A stretch of 64,000 bases of DNA from Chersky-806 sp038252255. Lineage in GTDB: Bacteria > Actinomycetota > Acidimicrobiia > IMCC26256 > JAENVU01. A program made the position numbers and the translations under genes. The stretch is taken from contig JBBSAM010000020.1 of NCBI GenBank assembly GCA_038252255.1, forward strand, positions 1 through 64,000, read 5' to 3'. Positions 16,500-25,874 of the stretch are shown one piece after another (position 1 is the stretch's first letter; each line of letters opens with the position of its first letter). A model generated the notes under the pieces. It saw nothing but the letters and a program-made list of their open reading frames with translations. It ran no database searches and was not told the DNA's origin.

Positions 16500-17994
16500 C
16501 CGACAAGCGGCGGCGGTCGAGGGTGGTGTGGATCTCGACGCCGCGAGAGATGAGCGTGGTCTCGACCCGCTCGCCCGTCGCGTCGTCGGTCACCTGCCAG
16601 CTCTCCGGCCCGTCGAGATTGATCACGCGCATCGTCGTGGGTCGACCGAGCACGTCGTCGTTCATCGGCGCGAGGCCGATGGCCAACGTGCGCCGATCGG
16701 GATCCCACCAAGCCTCGTCGAGGCAGACCGTCGGGAAGTCCACGCCCTCCACGGTGGGCTCCGAGAACCGTGATCCCGGCCCGGCGTTCGCGAGCCGCGT
16801 CCAGGAGCCCGGGGTCGCGATCTGCGCGGCGGCCATCGTCCCGTTGTACTGACCCCGCGGGTGCGCCTCGTCGAGCTCGAACCCCCACGTGAACTCGCCT
16901 CGCGCGGCATCGAACGTCGGTTCGTACTGTGCGTCGATCGCACCCTCGAGCGCCTGGGCGATCCCATCGAGCTCCCACTCGCGGGCGAGCCACAGCGCCG
17001 TGGCCGAGGTGCGGGGCCCGGGGAGCACGACCGGGCCGGCCGGCTCCCAGAGCCCGAGCTGGGTCATGCCTGCTTCGAACAGGCGGCGCGCACCCTCGGG
17101 CTCCTGCGGCGCGAGGTAGATCGCCGGCACCATCCCGGCGAACACCGGCACCTCGTGCGCGGCATCTTCGATCGGGTCGTAGTAGAGCGTGACGTGCTCC
17201 GGGAGGTCGGGGCCGTCGAGGTGTAGGTACCGGTCACGGCAGACGTCCGCCCACCACCGGCGGAACACCTCGTGGTGGTCGGTGCCGCGCAGCAGGTCGT
17301 GGAGCCGGAGTCCGAGACCCGCGCCGGCGAGGCAGTACGGCCAGATCTTGGTGTTCTCGCAGTGACAGCCATCCGGATTCCGTTGCCACTGGTCGTGCAG
17401 GTGCGACGCGATGGCGGAGTGGAACCACGTGAACGTGTTCTCGCCGTCGCGCACCAGGTCGAACGGGTCGTTCCATCGCTCGTCGCCGGTCGTGCGCAGA
17501 TGCAGTCCGAGCATGACGAGGAAGAACCCCTTGAAGAACAGGTTGCCGTCCGCGCCGATCGGATCCATCTGCAGACCCCACGGCTCGATGCCGTTCGCGG
17601 TCCAACCCGGGACGTCGTAGTTGCCCCAGAGATGCTCGGGGATGAGGAGCCGGTAGAGATCGGGGTAGTTCGCCCGGTCGGGGTCGTGGCCGATCTGGGT
17701 CAACCAGTCGCGGGCCGCCCACCAGCCGGTGTGGCGGAAGATGAGCTCGTCGAGGATGCGGCCGTAGACCTCACGCCACGCGGGTGTGCGGTCGGCCATC
17801 AGCGCGACGGCGTACGTCGAGTCGATCAGGTCGAACCGGTGCCAGCACAGCATCGGCGGATCGCTGACGTCGTCCCAGTGCGGGTGCGGGTGACCGGCGC
17901 GATCCCAGTCGTCCGGCGTCGTCGCCTTGCGGTGCAGGTACCGCAACCAGCCCTGCGCCCGCGCGTCGAGCGCGGGTCCGTCGCGCCTCGTCAT
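16486..17994 (-). CDS. linalool dehydratase/isomerase-like (alpha/alpha)6 barrel protein
   Basis: A 502-residue protein. Its sequence matches my recollection of actinobacterial proteins annotated with a linalool dehydratase/isomerase domain: WLRYLHRKATTPDDW, then PPMLCWHRFDLIDSTYA, LIPEHLWGNYDVPGW, GADGNLFFKGFFLVML and CENTKIWPYCLAGAGLG. The Asp, His and Cys residues that could correspond to the known Ldi active site are present, but I cannot map them reliably. No signal peptide is seen, although the classical enzyme is periplasmic. TAGCGT lies six bases before the ATG. It may act on terpenoid alcohols; that is inference. Confidence 0.72.
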   Translation of the reverse strand: MTRRDGPALDARAQGWLRYLHRKATTPDDWDRAGHPHPHWDDVSDPPMLCWHRFDLIDSTYAVALMADRTPAWREVYGRILDELIFRHTGWWAARDWLTQIGHDPDRANYPDLYRLLIPEHLWGNYDVPGWTANGIEPWGLQMDPIGADGNLFFKGFFLVMLGLHLRTTGDERWNDPFDLVRDGENTFTWFHSAIASHLHDQWQRNPDGCHCENTKIWPYCLAGAGLGLRLHDLLRGTDHHEVFRRWWADVCRDRYLHLDGPDLPEHVTLYYDPIEDAAHEVPVFAGMVPAIYLAPQEPEGARRLFEAGMTQLGLWEPAGPVVLPGPRTSATALWLAREWELDGIAQALEGAIDAQYEPTFDAARGEFTWGFELDEAHPRGQYNGTMAAAQIATPGSWTRLANAGPGSRFSEPTVEGVDFPTVCLDEAWWDPDRRTLAIGLAPMNDDVLGRPTTMRVINLDGPESWQVTDDATGERVETTLISRGVEIHTTLDRRRLSVTPS

Positions 17995-18000
17995 TTTCGG

Positions 18001-18006
18001 ACGCTA
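18001..18006 (-). promoter_or_regulatory. -10-like hexamer TAGCGT, leaderless start
   Basis: On the minus strand TAGCGT is followed by six bases (CCGAAA) and ATG 17994. No ribosome site fits in the gap. Confidence 0.5.
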
Positions 18007-18147
18007 CGTCACCCGCTGACGCTGATCGGACCAGATGCACACTCTCAGTGTCATTTCAGTTACGGAACGTGACTGTCGAAAAGAGGAGCAAGCAGGGAGC
18101 ACCTGAAATTGCATCAAGTTCGCAACCCCCGTGCCGACCTAGCGGTC

Positions 18148-18666
18148 ATGAGCCGGTTCCCGGCGCGCGACGCGCGCCTCCACGAGCGCACGTCCGAACG
18201 GGGCGAGCTGCTGGTCGAGCTGCTCATCACCACGGCCATTCTCGGGATCGCGGTCGTCGCGGTGTTCGGCACGATCTGGACGTCGATTCGCGTCGCCGAC
18301 TACCACCGCAAGACGGTCACCGCGGATGTGGTGCTGCGCAACTTCGCCGAGTCGATGCAACAGAGCACCGGCACGTTCCAGTACATCCCGTGTGCCGCGC
18401 TCAGCGGCTCGAGCTCCTATCCGCTGTATCCGACGCCCGCCCCGTACTCCACCTACCTGGCCACGATCACGAAGGTCGAGTACCTCACCGGATACAGCGC
18501 CGCGAACGCGCCGACCTGGCAGGACAGCACCTCCGGTTGCCCGTCCGGTGGAGACCAGGGTGTGCAGCGCCTCAGCCTCAAGGTGGACGGGCCGATCACC
18601 GACCCGGAGCTGCGGGGCGTAGAGACCGTCACGATCCTCAAGCGCGACGCGCGCGGTGAGCAGTGA
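18148..18666 (+). CDS. type IV pilin-like protein (minor pseudopilin)
   Basis: A 172-residue prepilin. The class III signal reads ERG then ELLVELLITTAILGIAVVAV. Cleavage after Gly19 would give a mature protein with Glu at +5 (Glu24), as prepilin peptidase and pilus assembly require; position +1 is Glu, which is unusual. The globular part has four Cys. It is the first gene of an operon with two larger pilin-like proteins, overlapping the next start (GTGATG). It most resembles PilV/GspI-type minor pilins by position. No peptidase, ATPase or platform gene is in the window. Confidence 0.85.
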   Translation: MSRFPARDARLHERTSERGELLVELLITTAILGIAVVAVFGTIWTSIRVADYHRKTVTADVVLRNFAESMQQSTGTFQYIPCAALSGSSSYPLYPTPAPYSTYLATITKVEYLTGYSAANAPTWQDSTSGCPSGGDQGVQRLSLKVDGPITDPELRGVETVTILKRDARGEQ

Positions 18667-21600
18667 TGCGCGCGTGGATGTCGAGGCGGCTGTGCTCGCT
18701 CGGGCAACGGACCGCTGGAACCCGTCGTGACGAGCGCGGCGTGAGCCTCATCGAGATCCTGGTCGCGACGGCACTGCTCGGAATCGTGATGGTCCCGTTG
18801 AGCATGGCGACCATCACCGCCTGGCGCACCGTCTTCGGCGCCCAGCAGAAGCTCTCGAGCTCCGCGGACGCGCAGCTGCTCAGCGCCACGTTCCCGGCGG
18901 ACGTGCAGAGCGCCGGCGCCACCGGGGTGAACCCGACCGACCCGGTGAACGAGAACACCTGCGCTGCACGGCCCGAAGATGGCGAGACCCCGCTCATCAT
19001 GTTCGTGTGGGACCAAGACCTGGGGGTGAGCAACCAGAGCGTGGCGCGCTACCTCGCCAAGGGCGCGGGTTCCGACAGCGAGATCATCCGGAGGTTCTGC
19101 AAGGGGACGGCGAGCTCCGTGGACACCGTGGTGGCGCACAACTTCGGCACCACGGGAATCCAGGAGGCCAGCCTCTTCACGCTCGGGCCGAACGGCTTGA
19201 CGTCGCCGCAATGCACCGCGAGCACCTGCTTCATCAAGATCACCGGCCGGTACAGCTTCCAGGTCGACGTCGATCGCCGAACGCCCGGAGCGGCGCCCGG
19301 CGCCTACGTGCCGGATGCGCCGACCAACGTGCATGCGATCGGCGGCAACAACCGCGCGACCGTCTACTGGACCGAGCCTTCCGACAACGGTGGCGCGATC
19401 GACCGCTACTACCTCGAGCAGACCCCCGGCGGGATCCTGCTCGGCCCCTTCGACGCGCCCGCCACGAACGGAACGACCGGCGCGGTGGTCAGCGGCCTCG
19501 CCAACGGTCAGAGCTACACGTTCCGGGTCCGGGCCGCGAACGTTCTCGGCCCCGGGCCGTACTCGACCCCCACCGGCGCGGTGACTCCGGGGCCGAGCAC
19601 GCCGGACGCGCCGAGCATCGCCACGGCGGTGGCCGACGCCACGGTGAACGGCAACGCGTCGATCAGCTGGACGATCCCGTCGGGATACAACGACGGCGGC
19701 TCGGCCGTCGTGGGATACACCGTCTACGCGCAGCACGCGCCGGACGCCCCCATCGTGTTCGACGTGAGCAACCCGGCGACGACGAACCTGGTCGCGACCG
19801 GCCTCGCGGACAACACCAACTACGGGTTCCACGTCTCCGCCCGCAACGCGTACGGCGAAGGGTCTCCGTCTGCTACTTCGAACACGGTGCTCACGTTGCC
19901 GGGCAAGCCGGGAGCCCCGACTGCAACGTTCAACGGTGTCTCGGGTTCGGTGGACGTCACCTTCGCCCTCCCGGCGAGCGGCGACTTCACCTCGTTCACG
20001 AACTTCCGCGCGCACGTCATCGAGACCAACAGCTACACGGCACCGGTACCCGCCGCGACTGCCTGCCCCGGGGCCACGCCCACGACGTGCACGCTCACGG
20101 TGAGCGGGATCGGATCCGCGCAGAGCTACAGCATCAAGGTGCAGGCCCAGAACGCCACCGGATGGGGCCCCGAGTCGGACGCGGTGACGAACGTCGACCT
20201 GACCGCACCCGTGGTCACCATCGACACTCCGTCAGCTGCCTGGGTGAGCTCCGCGACGCCGACGATCGGCGGTGTCGCCGGAGCGCTCGCGGGCGACCTG
20301 CCGACGATCACGGTCAAGGTCTATGCCGGCACGACCACCACGGGATCGGCGGTGCAGACGAACATTGCGTCGGCTTCCGGCGCTTCGTGGAGCGTCGCGC
20401 TGAGCCCCGCGCTCACGTCCGGGCAGTACACGGTGGTCGCGACCCAGAAGGACTCGACCGGCAACGCGGGAACGAGCAACACGCGGACCTTCTCCATCGA
20501 CACGGTCGCGCCCACCGGCTCGCTCACCGCGCCGAGCGCCGGTGCCTGGGTGCGCGGGGGTGGCGTCACCGTCTCGTCGAGCTCCGCCGATGCGCTCTCC
20601 GGCGTAGCTTCGGCGGCGTTCCAGTACTCGCCGGCCAGCGCCAACACCTGGACCACGTTCCAGACCGACACGTCGACGCCCTACAACGCGTCATGGGACA
20701 CGAGCTACCTGGCCGACGGCCAGTACGACCTGCGCGTGATCACCCTCGACAACGCGGGGAACACCTTCACGTCACCGATCCGCACGGTGAAGTCGGACAA
20801 CACCGTGCCGACACCCGGCGTCCCAAGCGTCAGCGGCACTCCGGGCACGAACGGCTGGTACAAGGGGACGGTCACGGTCACCTGGCCCACCCAGCCGACC
20901 GACGCCTACTCGGGCATCGCCTCGACCTCCGGCTGTGGCACGACGACGATCAGCACCGACACGGTGGGCCAGGTCGTCACGTGTTCCGCGACCGACAACG
21001 CCGGCAACACCTCGTCGAACTCGATCACGATCAAGAAGGACTCGACGATTCCGACCGCCGCGACGCTCAACGCGATGGGCCTCTACATCACGAACGGCAA
21101 GGTACTCACCGGTAGCGGCACGGACACCACCTCCGGCATCGACACGATCACCTACCTCTACTGCTCGGGGACGACCTGCACCCCCTCGGTAACCATCGGC
21201 TCCAGCAGCGCCGGCGGCACGTACCCGGTCGCCTGGAACAGCATGCCGGCCAGTGGCGCCTACCGGGTGATCGCGCGCGCGGTCGACGCCGCCGGGAACT
21301 CCCGCGACAGCACGATCACCGCCGTGACGATCGACACCGTCGCGCCGACGGGCTCCATCACCGCTCCGGCGCCGAACCTGTTCTACCGGCAGTCCGTCTC
21401 CGTGACGACGAACTCGGCTGACACCGGTGGATCGGGCCTGCAGTCGGTGACGTTCCAGTACTCACCTCTGAACGCCAACACCTGGACGACCATCGCAACG
21501 GGGCCGGGCCTGACGCAATCGTGGAACACCGCGCTCGTGGCCGACGGTCCGTACGACCTGCGTGCGATCACCCAGGACAACGCCGGGAACAGCGTCACCT

Positions 21601-22964
21601 CCGCGATCGTGACCATGAAGGTCGACAACACCGCGCCGGCGCTCGGTGTGTCGAACACCGCCGGCACCGCCGGTACCAACGGTTGGTTCACCACGGGCAA
21701 CGTGACGGTGACATGGCCGACCCAACCCACCGACGCGTACTCGGGCATCGCCTCCACGACCGGCTGTGGCACGACGACGATCTCGACCGATACCACCGGC
21801 ACCACCGTGACGTGCCAGGCGACGGACTCCGCCGGGAACACGTCCTCGGCCTCCACGCTCGTCAAGCGTGACGCGGCGATCCCGACCGCGGCGACGCTGA
21901 ACTCGGTGGGTTCGCCCATCAACGACGGCAAGGTCCTCACCGGAACCGGTGCCGATGCCACGTCCGGCATCGGTTCGATCACCTACCTGTACTGCCCGGG
22001 GACGAGCTGCACGCCTTCGCCGAGCAACACGATCGGCTCCAGCAGCACCGGCAGCACCTACCCGGTCACCTGGAGCGGGATGCCGGCCGACGGCTCCTAC
22101 CAGGTCCTGGCCCGGGTGTACGACAACGCCGGCAACTATCGGGACAGCACGAAGCAGTCGATCACGATCGACAACACCGCGCCCGGCATGACCGGCATGC
22201 TGATGCAGGACACCAACAACAACGGCAAGGTCGACAGGGTCGTCGTGACCCTCGACGAGACGCTGGCCTCCTCCACGGCCACGGCGCCGTGGACGCTGAC
22301 GAACGTGCCGTCAGGTGGCTCGCTCGCTTCGGTCGCGACGTCCGGCACCACCGCGACGCTGACGCTCAACGAGGGCTCGGGCGCCAAGGACACTGCAGTC
22401 GGCAGCTTCAAGGTCGCGCTCGCCACGAGCTCCACCGGGATCCGCGACGCGGTCGGGAATCAGTCGTCCTTTGCCGCAACCGCACCAACCGACGACGCCG
22501 ATCCGGTACCCGAGATGGTGCGCCTCGACAACGGCGGCCACAGCACCGGCAAGGTGGAGTCCGGTGACTACGTCACGATCACCTACTCCGAGCCCATGAG
22601 CGTCTCGTCGATCTGCAGCACGTGGACGAACAACTCGCTCGACCAGTCCAAGTCCGTCACCGTGACGTTGAACTACAACGGCAACTCGGACTACCTGACC
22701 GTGGCCTCGCCCTGCTCGAACATCGGGAACATCGACACCAACCGGAACTACACATCGACGACCCGGACGTTCTCCGGATCGACCGTGGCCTGGGACGTGA
22801 GCGCCGAGACCCTGACCATCACGCTCGGCAGCCCGTCGGGCTCGGTGAGCAACACGACCCAGTCCTCGACCGCCCCGACGTACACGCCGACGGCGAGCCT
22901 CAAGGATCCCGCCGGCAACCCGATGCCCACCACGCCCTTCACCGGCACGTCGAGCAGGTTCTGA
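18666..22964 (+). CDS. giant pilin-like surface protein with FN3 and Ig-like domains
   Basis: A 1432-residue protein, far longer than PilW-type minor pilins (about 200-350). The prepilin signal is ERG then VSLIEILVATALLGIVMV; cleavage after Gly25 leaves Glu30 at +5. A pilin-like head runs to about residue 210. Three fibronectin type III domains follow (about 215-310, 312-412, 415-512), an Ig-like domain (513-612), two copies of a three-domain Ig-like block (613-890 and 891-1168), and a C-terminal region with SbsA-like Ig strands. It could be a pilus-tip adhesin or extended surface fibre. ATG 18666 overlaps the previous stop; GTG 18663 is an alternative. Confidence 0.85.
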   Translation: MRAWMSRRLCSLGQRTAGTRRDERGVSLIEILVATALLGIVMVPLSMATITAWRTVFGAQQKLSSSADAQLLSATFPADVQSAGATGVNPTDPVNENTCAARPEDGETPLIMFVWDQDLGVSNQSVARYLAKGAGSDSEIIRRFCKGTASSVDTVVAHNFGTTGIQEASLFTLGPNGLTSPQCTASTCFIKITGRYSFQVDVDRRTPGAAPGAYVPDAPTNVHAIGGNNRATVYWTEPSDNGGAIDRYYLEQTPGGILLGPFDAPATNGTTGAVVSGLANGQSYTFRVRAANVLGPGPYSTPTGAVTPGPSTPDAPSIATAVADATVNGNASISWTIPSGYNDGGSAVVGYTVYAQHAPDAPIVFDVSNPATTNLVATGLADNTNYGFHVSARNAYGEGSPSATSNTVLTLPGKPGAPTATFNGVSGSVDVTFALPASGDFTSFTNFRAHVIETNSYTAPVPAATACPGATPTTCTLTVSGIGSAQSYSIKVQAQNATGWGPESDAVTNVDLTAPVVTIDTPSAAWVSSATPTIGGVAGALAGDLPTITVKVYAGTTTTGSAVQTNIASASGASWSVALSPALTSGQYTVVATQKDSTGNAGTSNTRTFSIDTVAPTGSLTAPSAGAWVRGGGVTVSSSSADALSGVASAAFQYSPASANTWTTFQTDTSTPYNASWDTSYLADGQYDLRVITLDNAGNTFTSPIRTVKSDNTVPTPGVPSVSGTPGTNGWYKGTVTVTWPTQPTDAYSGIASTSGCGTTTISTDTVGQVVTCSATDNAGNTSSNSITIKKDSTIPTAATLNAMGLYITNGKVLTGSGTDTTSGIDTITYLYCSGTTCTPSVTIGSSSAGGTYPVAWNSMPASGAYRVIARAVDAAGNSRDSTITAVTIDTVAPTGSITAPAPNLFYRQSVSVTTNSADTGGSGLQSVTFQYSPLNANTWTTIATGPGLTQSWNTALVADGPYDLRAITQDNAGNSVTSAIVTMKVDNTAPALGVSNTAGTAGTNGWFTTGNVTVTWPTQPTDAYSGIASTTGCGTTTISTDTTGTTVTCQATDSAGNTSSASTLVKRDAAIPTAATLNSVGSPINDGKVLTGTGADATSGIGSITYLYCPGTSCTPSPSNTIGSSSTGSTYPVTWSGMPADGSYQVLARVYDNAGNYRDSTKQSITIDNTAPGMTGMLMQDTNNNGKVDRVVVTLDETLASSTATAPWTLTNVPSGGSLASVATSGTTATLTLNEGSGAKDTAVGSFKVALATSSTGIRDAVGNQSSFAATAPTDDADPVPEMVRLDNGGHSTGKVESGDYVTITYSEPMSVSSICSTWTNNSLDQSKSVTVTLNYNGNSDYLTVASPCSNIGNIDTNRNYTSTTRTFSGSTVAWDVSAETLTITLGSPSGSVSNTTQSSTAPTYTPTASLKDPAGNPMPTTPFTGTSSRF
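20505..22170 (+). repeat. duplicated block of about 832 bp inside the giant pilin-like gene
   Basis: Two tandem copies, about 20505-21337 and 21338-22170, each encoding three Ig-like domains. Matching points are 831 to 834 bases apart (for example GGCTGTGGCACGACGACGAT at 20931 and 21762). Both copies encode TWPTQPTDAYSGIAST. Divergence between the copies indicates an old duplication. Confidence 0.8.
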
Positions 22965-22966
22965 CG

Positions 22967-25870
22967 ATGAGGACCGCGATGCGTAGAGCCTTCCGACGCC
23001 ACACCGGGTTGAGAATGCGCGGCGAGCGAGGCACGAGCCTTGTGATCGCCATGGCGTTCCTCTCGATATTCGGGCTCGTCTCGGTGGCCATCCTCGGCTT
23101 CGGCGAGGTCAGCCTGCGCGCCACCGCGGGGTATCGCGCCCAGCGGGCGCAGAACTACGCGACCGACGCCGCGCTGCAGGCGGCGATCAACCGCGTGCGC
23201 AACGACACCGGGATCGGTCGCGACCCAGGCGTCTACTCGTCCGACCTCTGCAACCCGGCGAACACGACGACGCCGCTGATCAACCTGGCGGCGACGTCCA
23301 CGTCCCCGGCCATGGTGGTGAGCTGCCAGGTCCAGAGCGGGAGCGGTTCCGGCATCCCGAAGGACCTCGGCACCAACCCGCCGTACTCGATCCTGACCCT
23401 CGGCGACCGGCGCACCGACCAGCTCTCCGGGTCTCCGATCTTCGGGCACGCCAACGACCTCGGTGTGCGCAACGCTGAACCTGGCCCGTACAACGGCGTC
23501 GTCGACCAGGGATGGGGCGACCCGTGTGGTGGGAACCGCCAGGAGTCGGGCATCCGGGTGAACAAGTCGATGTCGCCGTTCTTCATCTTCGGGTTCCCGC
23601 TCTTCTGCACCGTCTCGCAGGCGGCCTCGTCGTGGAACGTGACCGGCAACGTGTTCGCCAATTCGCCGATCAACCTGGACGAGGCGAACGCGGGGCCGGT
23701 GATGGTGACGGCACCGGACACGACGCACGGCACGATCAAGGCGCGCGGTGGTTGCACCGGAACCGGCTTCACCTGCACCGACCCGGGCTGGTCGGCGCTG
23801 GCGAACAACGAGGGCGACGACCCTGGCCTGGTGAGTCCCGCGGACTACGCGCCGCGGTCGCTGTCCGGCCTCGCCGTCCAGAGCGTTCCCACCGACACCG
23901 GGTGCAAGGCCGCCAACCACCTGGTCACGTTCAGCCCGGGCATCTACACGGATGCGACGGCGCTCAACAACCTGTTTGCCGATCCCTACTGCGCCAACGC
24001 GACGTTCTGGTTCCAGCCCGGCACCTATTACTTCGACTTCCGCAACACGGACACGATCTCGTTCGCGTGTGGTGGCGACATCAACGCGTCCTGGATCGGG
24101 ACGCTGACCCAGGACTCCACGCATCAATGGTGCGTCGGCGGCAAGGGCCAGGAGTACGCGGGCCAACGGGTCATCGGTGGCACGCCCTACAGCTGGGACC
24201 CGCAGGCGGACCCGACGTCGCACCAGGTGACCCTGGAGCCCGCGGGCAGCGCGGGCAACGGGAGCGGGTTCTGGGCGTTCCTCCAGAACACCCAGTTCAC
24301 GAACGGCCCGAATGCCAAGGCGATCGACGGCACCACGGCCAGCATGGCGATGACCTCCGGTCACGCCGGGAGCAGCATCTGGCTCTCGGACTACCAGGAC
24401 GTGCCGCGCGGCGGTTACGGGCTCGGCCTCAACCTCGAGGTTGCGCAGTCGGCGCTCAACGTCGATCGCATGAACGCGCCGACGGTCCAGGTGAACTGGG
24501 GACAGCTCTTCGGCGGCGGGACGTGCGGGCCGTACTCGCTGGCCAAGCCGCCGGCCGACGGCAGCATCGCGACCGTCTCGCTCTCACCGGCGGACGCGGC
24601 GAACCTCACCTCCTGCCTGAACAACGGCGACAAGATCAACACCGCGGTCGTCCAGTACAACGTGAGCCGGCCGTGGAACCAGGGTGCTCCGTACCCGACC
24701 GCCAAGCTCGACGGCGCGCGCTTCCAGCTCATCACCCAGGACCAGCCGACGTTCCCCCGCCCGCCGAGCCCCACCGACCCGGGTGGCGACTGTGACCCGA
24801 CCCAGCCGGGCGCGCAGTTCATCTTCGGTGGGGACAGCCACCTCTACGTTCCCAACGGCGGGGTCGAGATCTGCGCCGGGCCCAATCCGCTCGACGAAGG
24901 CAATGGAAAGCAGATCGCGGTCTACGGCGTGCCCGCGGCGCCCCGGCTCCTGCCGACATCGGTCACCGCGACGACCGGTGGAGTCACGAGCTCGGGCAAT
25001 GCCCTCCGCATCGCGGAGGGCAGCGGTCTCGTCTCGGCGACCGTTCCCTACAACGGCACCGAGACGCTCCGCTTCCCCGGGTACACCGTGCCGTCCGGCT
25101 ACACGCTCGACACCGTGCAGCTCCGGGCGTCGTACAACCCGCAGACCGCGAGCGGCTCGACCGCGCCACAGTTCCAGGTGCAGACGACGAGCGGCTCGGT
25201 CTTCTGCCCGGCGACCTACGCGAGCTCGGGCGCGGGGAACCAGGCTCAGGTGTTCGACGTGTCGACCTGCATGAAGGCGAGCAACCACTACGCGAGTGCC
25301 TACGACGTCAAGTGGAGTGCGAGAGGCTCCGGCAGCTGTTCCGGTTCGACCTGCCCGCAGCTCGACGGCATCGAGCTCATCGTCACGATCAAGCCGATCG
25401 ATCCCAACACGACGCTGCGACCGCAGAGCGGCTGCGTGACCGGATCACCGAACTTCTGGTACGGCGTCGGCGCGCCCGACTGTGCGCTCCTGAAGGTCGA
25501 CGCGCCGTTCTGGGACCAGCTCCCCGGCCGGCGGGGCCGGATGTCGGTCAAGGGCACCATCTACGCGCCCTCGGCGGCGATCGACATCGATGACACGGAT
25601 GTCGACTATCCGATCGCGAGCCGCGGCCTCATCGCGCGGCACCTGCGAATCCGCGGCTTCCAATATCACAGTGGCTACAGCGAGCCGGCGTTCAGCAACT
25701 GGATCGACACGACCGGGGCGGGCCGCGAGGTCCTGTTCTACGTCTGTGCCAAGTCGAGCGGTGGCTGCAACCAGGACGACTCGACCCGCAAGGGCCGGGC
25801 CGCGGTCACGTTCGAAGCCGTCACGAACAAGCCGACAGTCACGAACTGGTCCGTCAGCAACGACCAGTGA
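22967..25870 (+). CDS. PilX-like protein with large secreted domain
   Basis: A 967-residue protein. The start has a PilX-type signal: ERG then TSLVIAMAFLSIFGLVSVAI, without the Glu at +5, as PilX proteins often lack it. A helix with RATAGYRAQRAQNYATDAAL follows; this is the usual PilX/GspK N-terminal pattern. The long remainder has many Cys, Gly and aromatic residues and no domain I recognise; GTIYAPSAAIDIDDTDVDYP near the end resembles segments of polymer-forming or pilus-associated proteins. It starts two bases after the giant gene and completes a three-gene operon. GspK-like members cap pseudopili, so a tip role is possible. Confidence 0.8.
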   Translation: MRTAMRRAFRRHTGLRMRGERGTSLVIAMAFLSIFGLVSVAILGFGEVSLRATAGYRAQRAQNYATDAALQAAINRVRNDTGIGRDPGVYSSDLCNPANTTTPLINLAATSTSPAMVVSCQVQSGSGSGIPKDLGTNPPYSILTLGDRRTDQLSGSPIFGHANDLGVRNAEPGPYNGVVDQGWGDPCGGNRQESGIRVNKSMSPFFIFGFPLFCTVSQAASSWNVTGNVFANSPINLDEANAGPVMVTAPDTTHGTIKARGGCTGTGFTCTDPGWSALANNEGDDPGLVSPADYAPRSLSGLAVQSVPTDTGCKAANHLVTFSPGIYTDATALNNLFADPYCANATFWFQPGTYYFDFRNTDTISFACGGDINASWIGTLTQDSTHQWCVGGKGQEYAGQRVIGGTPYSWDPQADPTSHQVTLEPAGSAGNGSGFWAFLQNTQFTNGPNAKAIDGTTASMAMTSGHAGSSIWLSDYQDVPRGGYGLGLNLEVAQSALNVDRMNAPTVQVNWGQLFGGGTCGPYSLAKPPADGSIATVSLSPADAANLTSCLNNGDKINTAVVQYNVSRPWNQGAPYPTAKLDGARFQLITQDQPTFPRPPSPTDPGGDCDPTQPGAQFIFGGDSHLYVPNGGVEICAGPNPLDEGNGKQIAVYGVPAAPRLLPTSVTATTGGVTSSGNALRIAEGSGLVSATVPYNGTETLRFPGYTVPSGYTLDTVQLRASYNPQTASGSTAPQFQVQTTSGSVFCPATYASSGAGNQAQVFDVSTCMKASNHYASAYDVKWSARGSGSCSGSTCPQLDGIELIVTIKPIDPNTTLRPQSGCVTGSPNFWYGVGAPDCALLKVDAPFWDQLPGRRGRMSVKGTIYAPSAAIDIDDTDVDYPIASRGLIARHLRIRGFQYHSGYSEPAFSNWIDTTGAGREVLFYVCAKSSGGCNQDDSTRKGRAAVTFEAVTNKPTVTNWSVSNDQ

Positions 25871-25874
25871 TCGG

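Noticed and set aside
22748..24364. Minus-strand open frame of about 538 codons under the PilX-like gene
   Set aside because: Antisense shadow: composition is low-complexity Arg/Val/Gly, and no start signal or family is seen.
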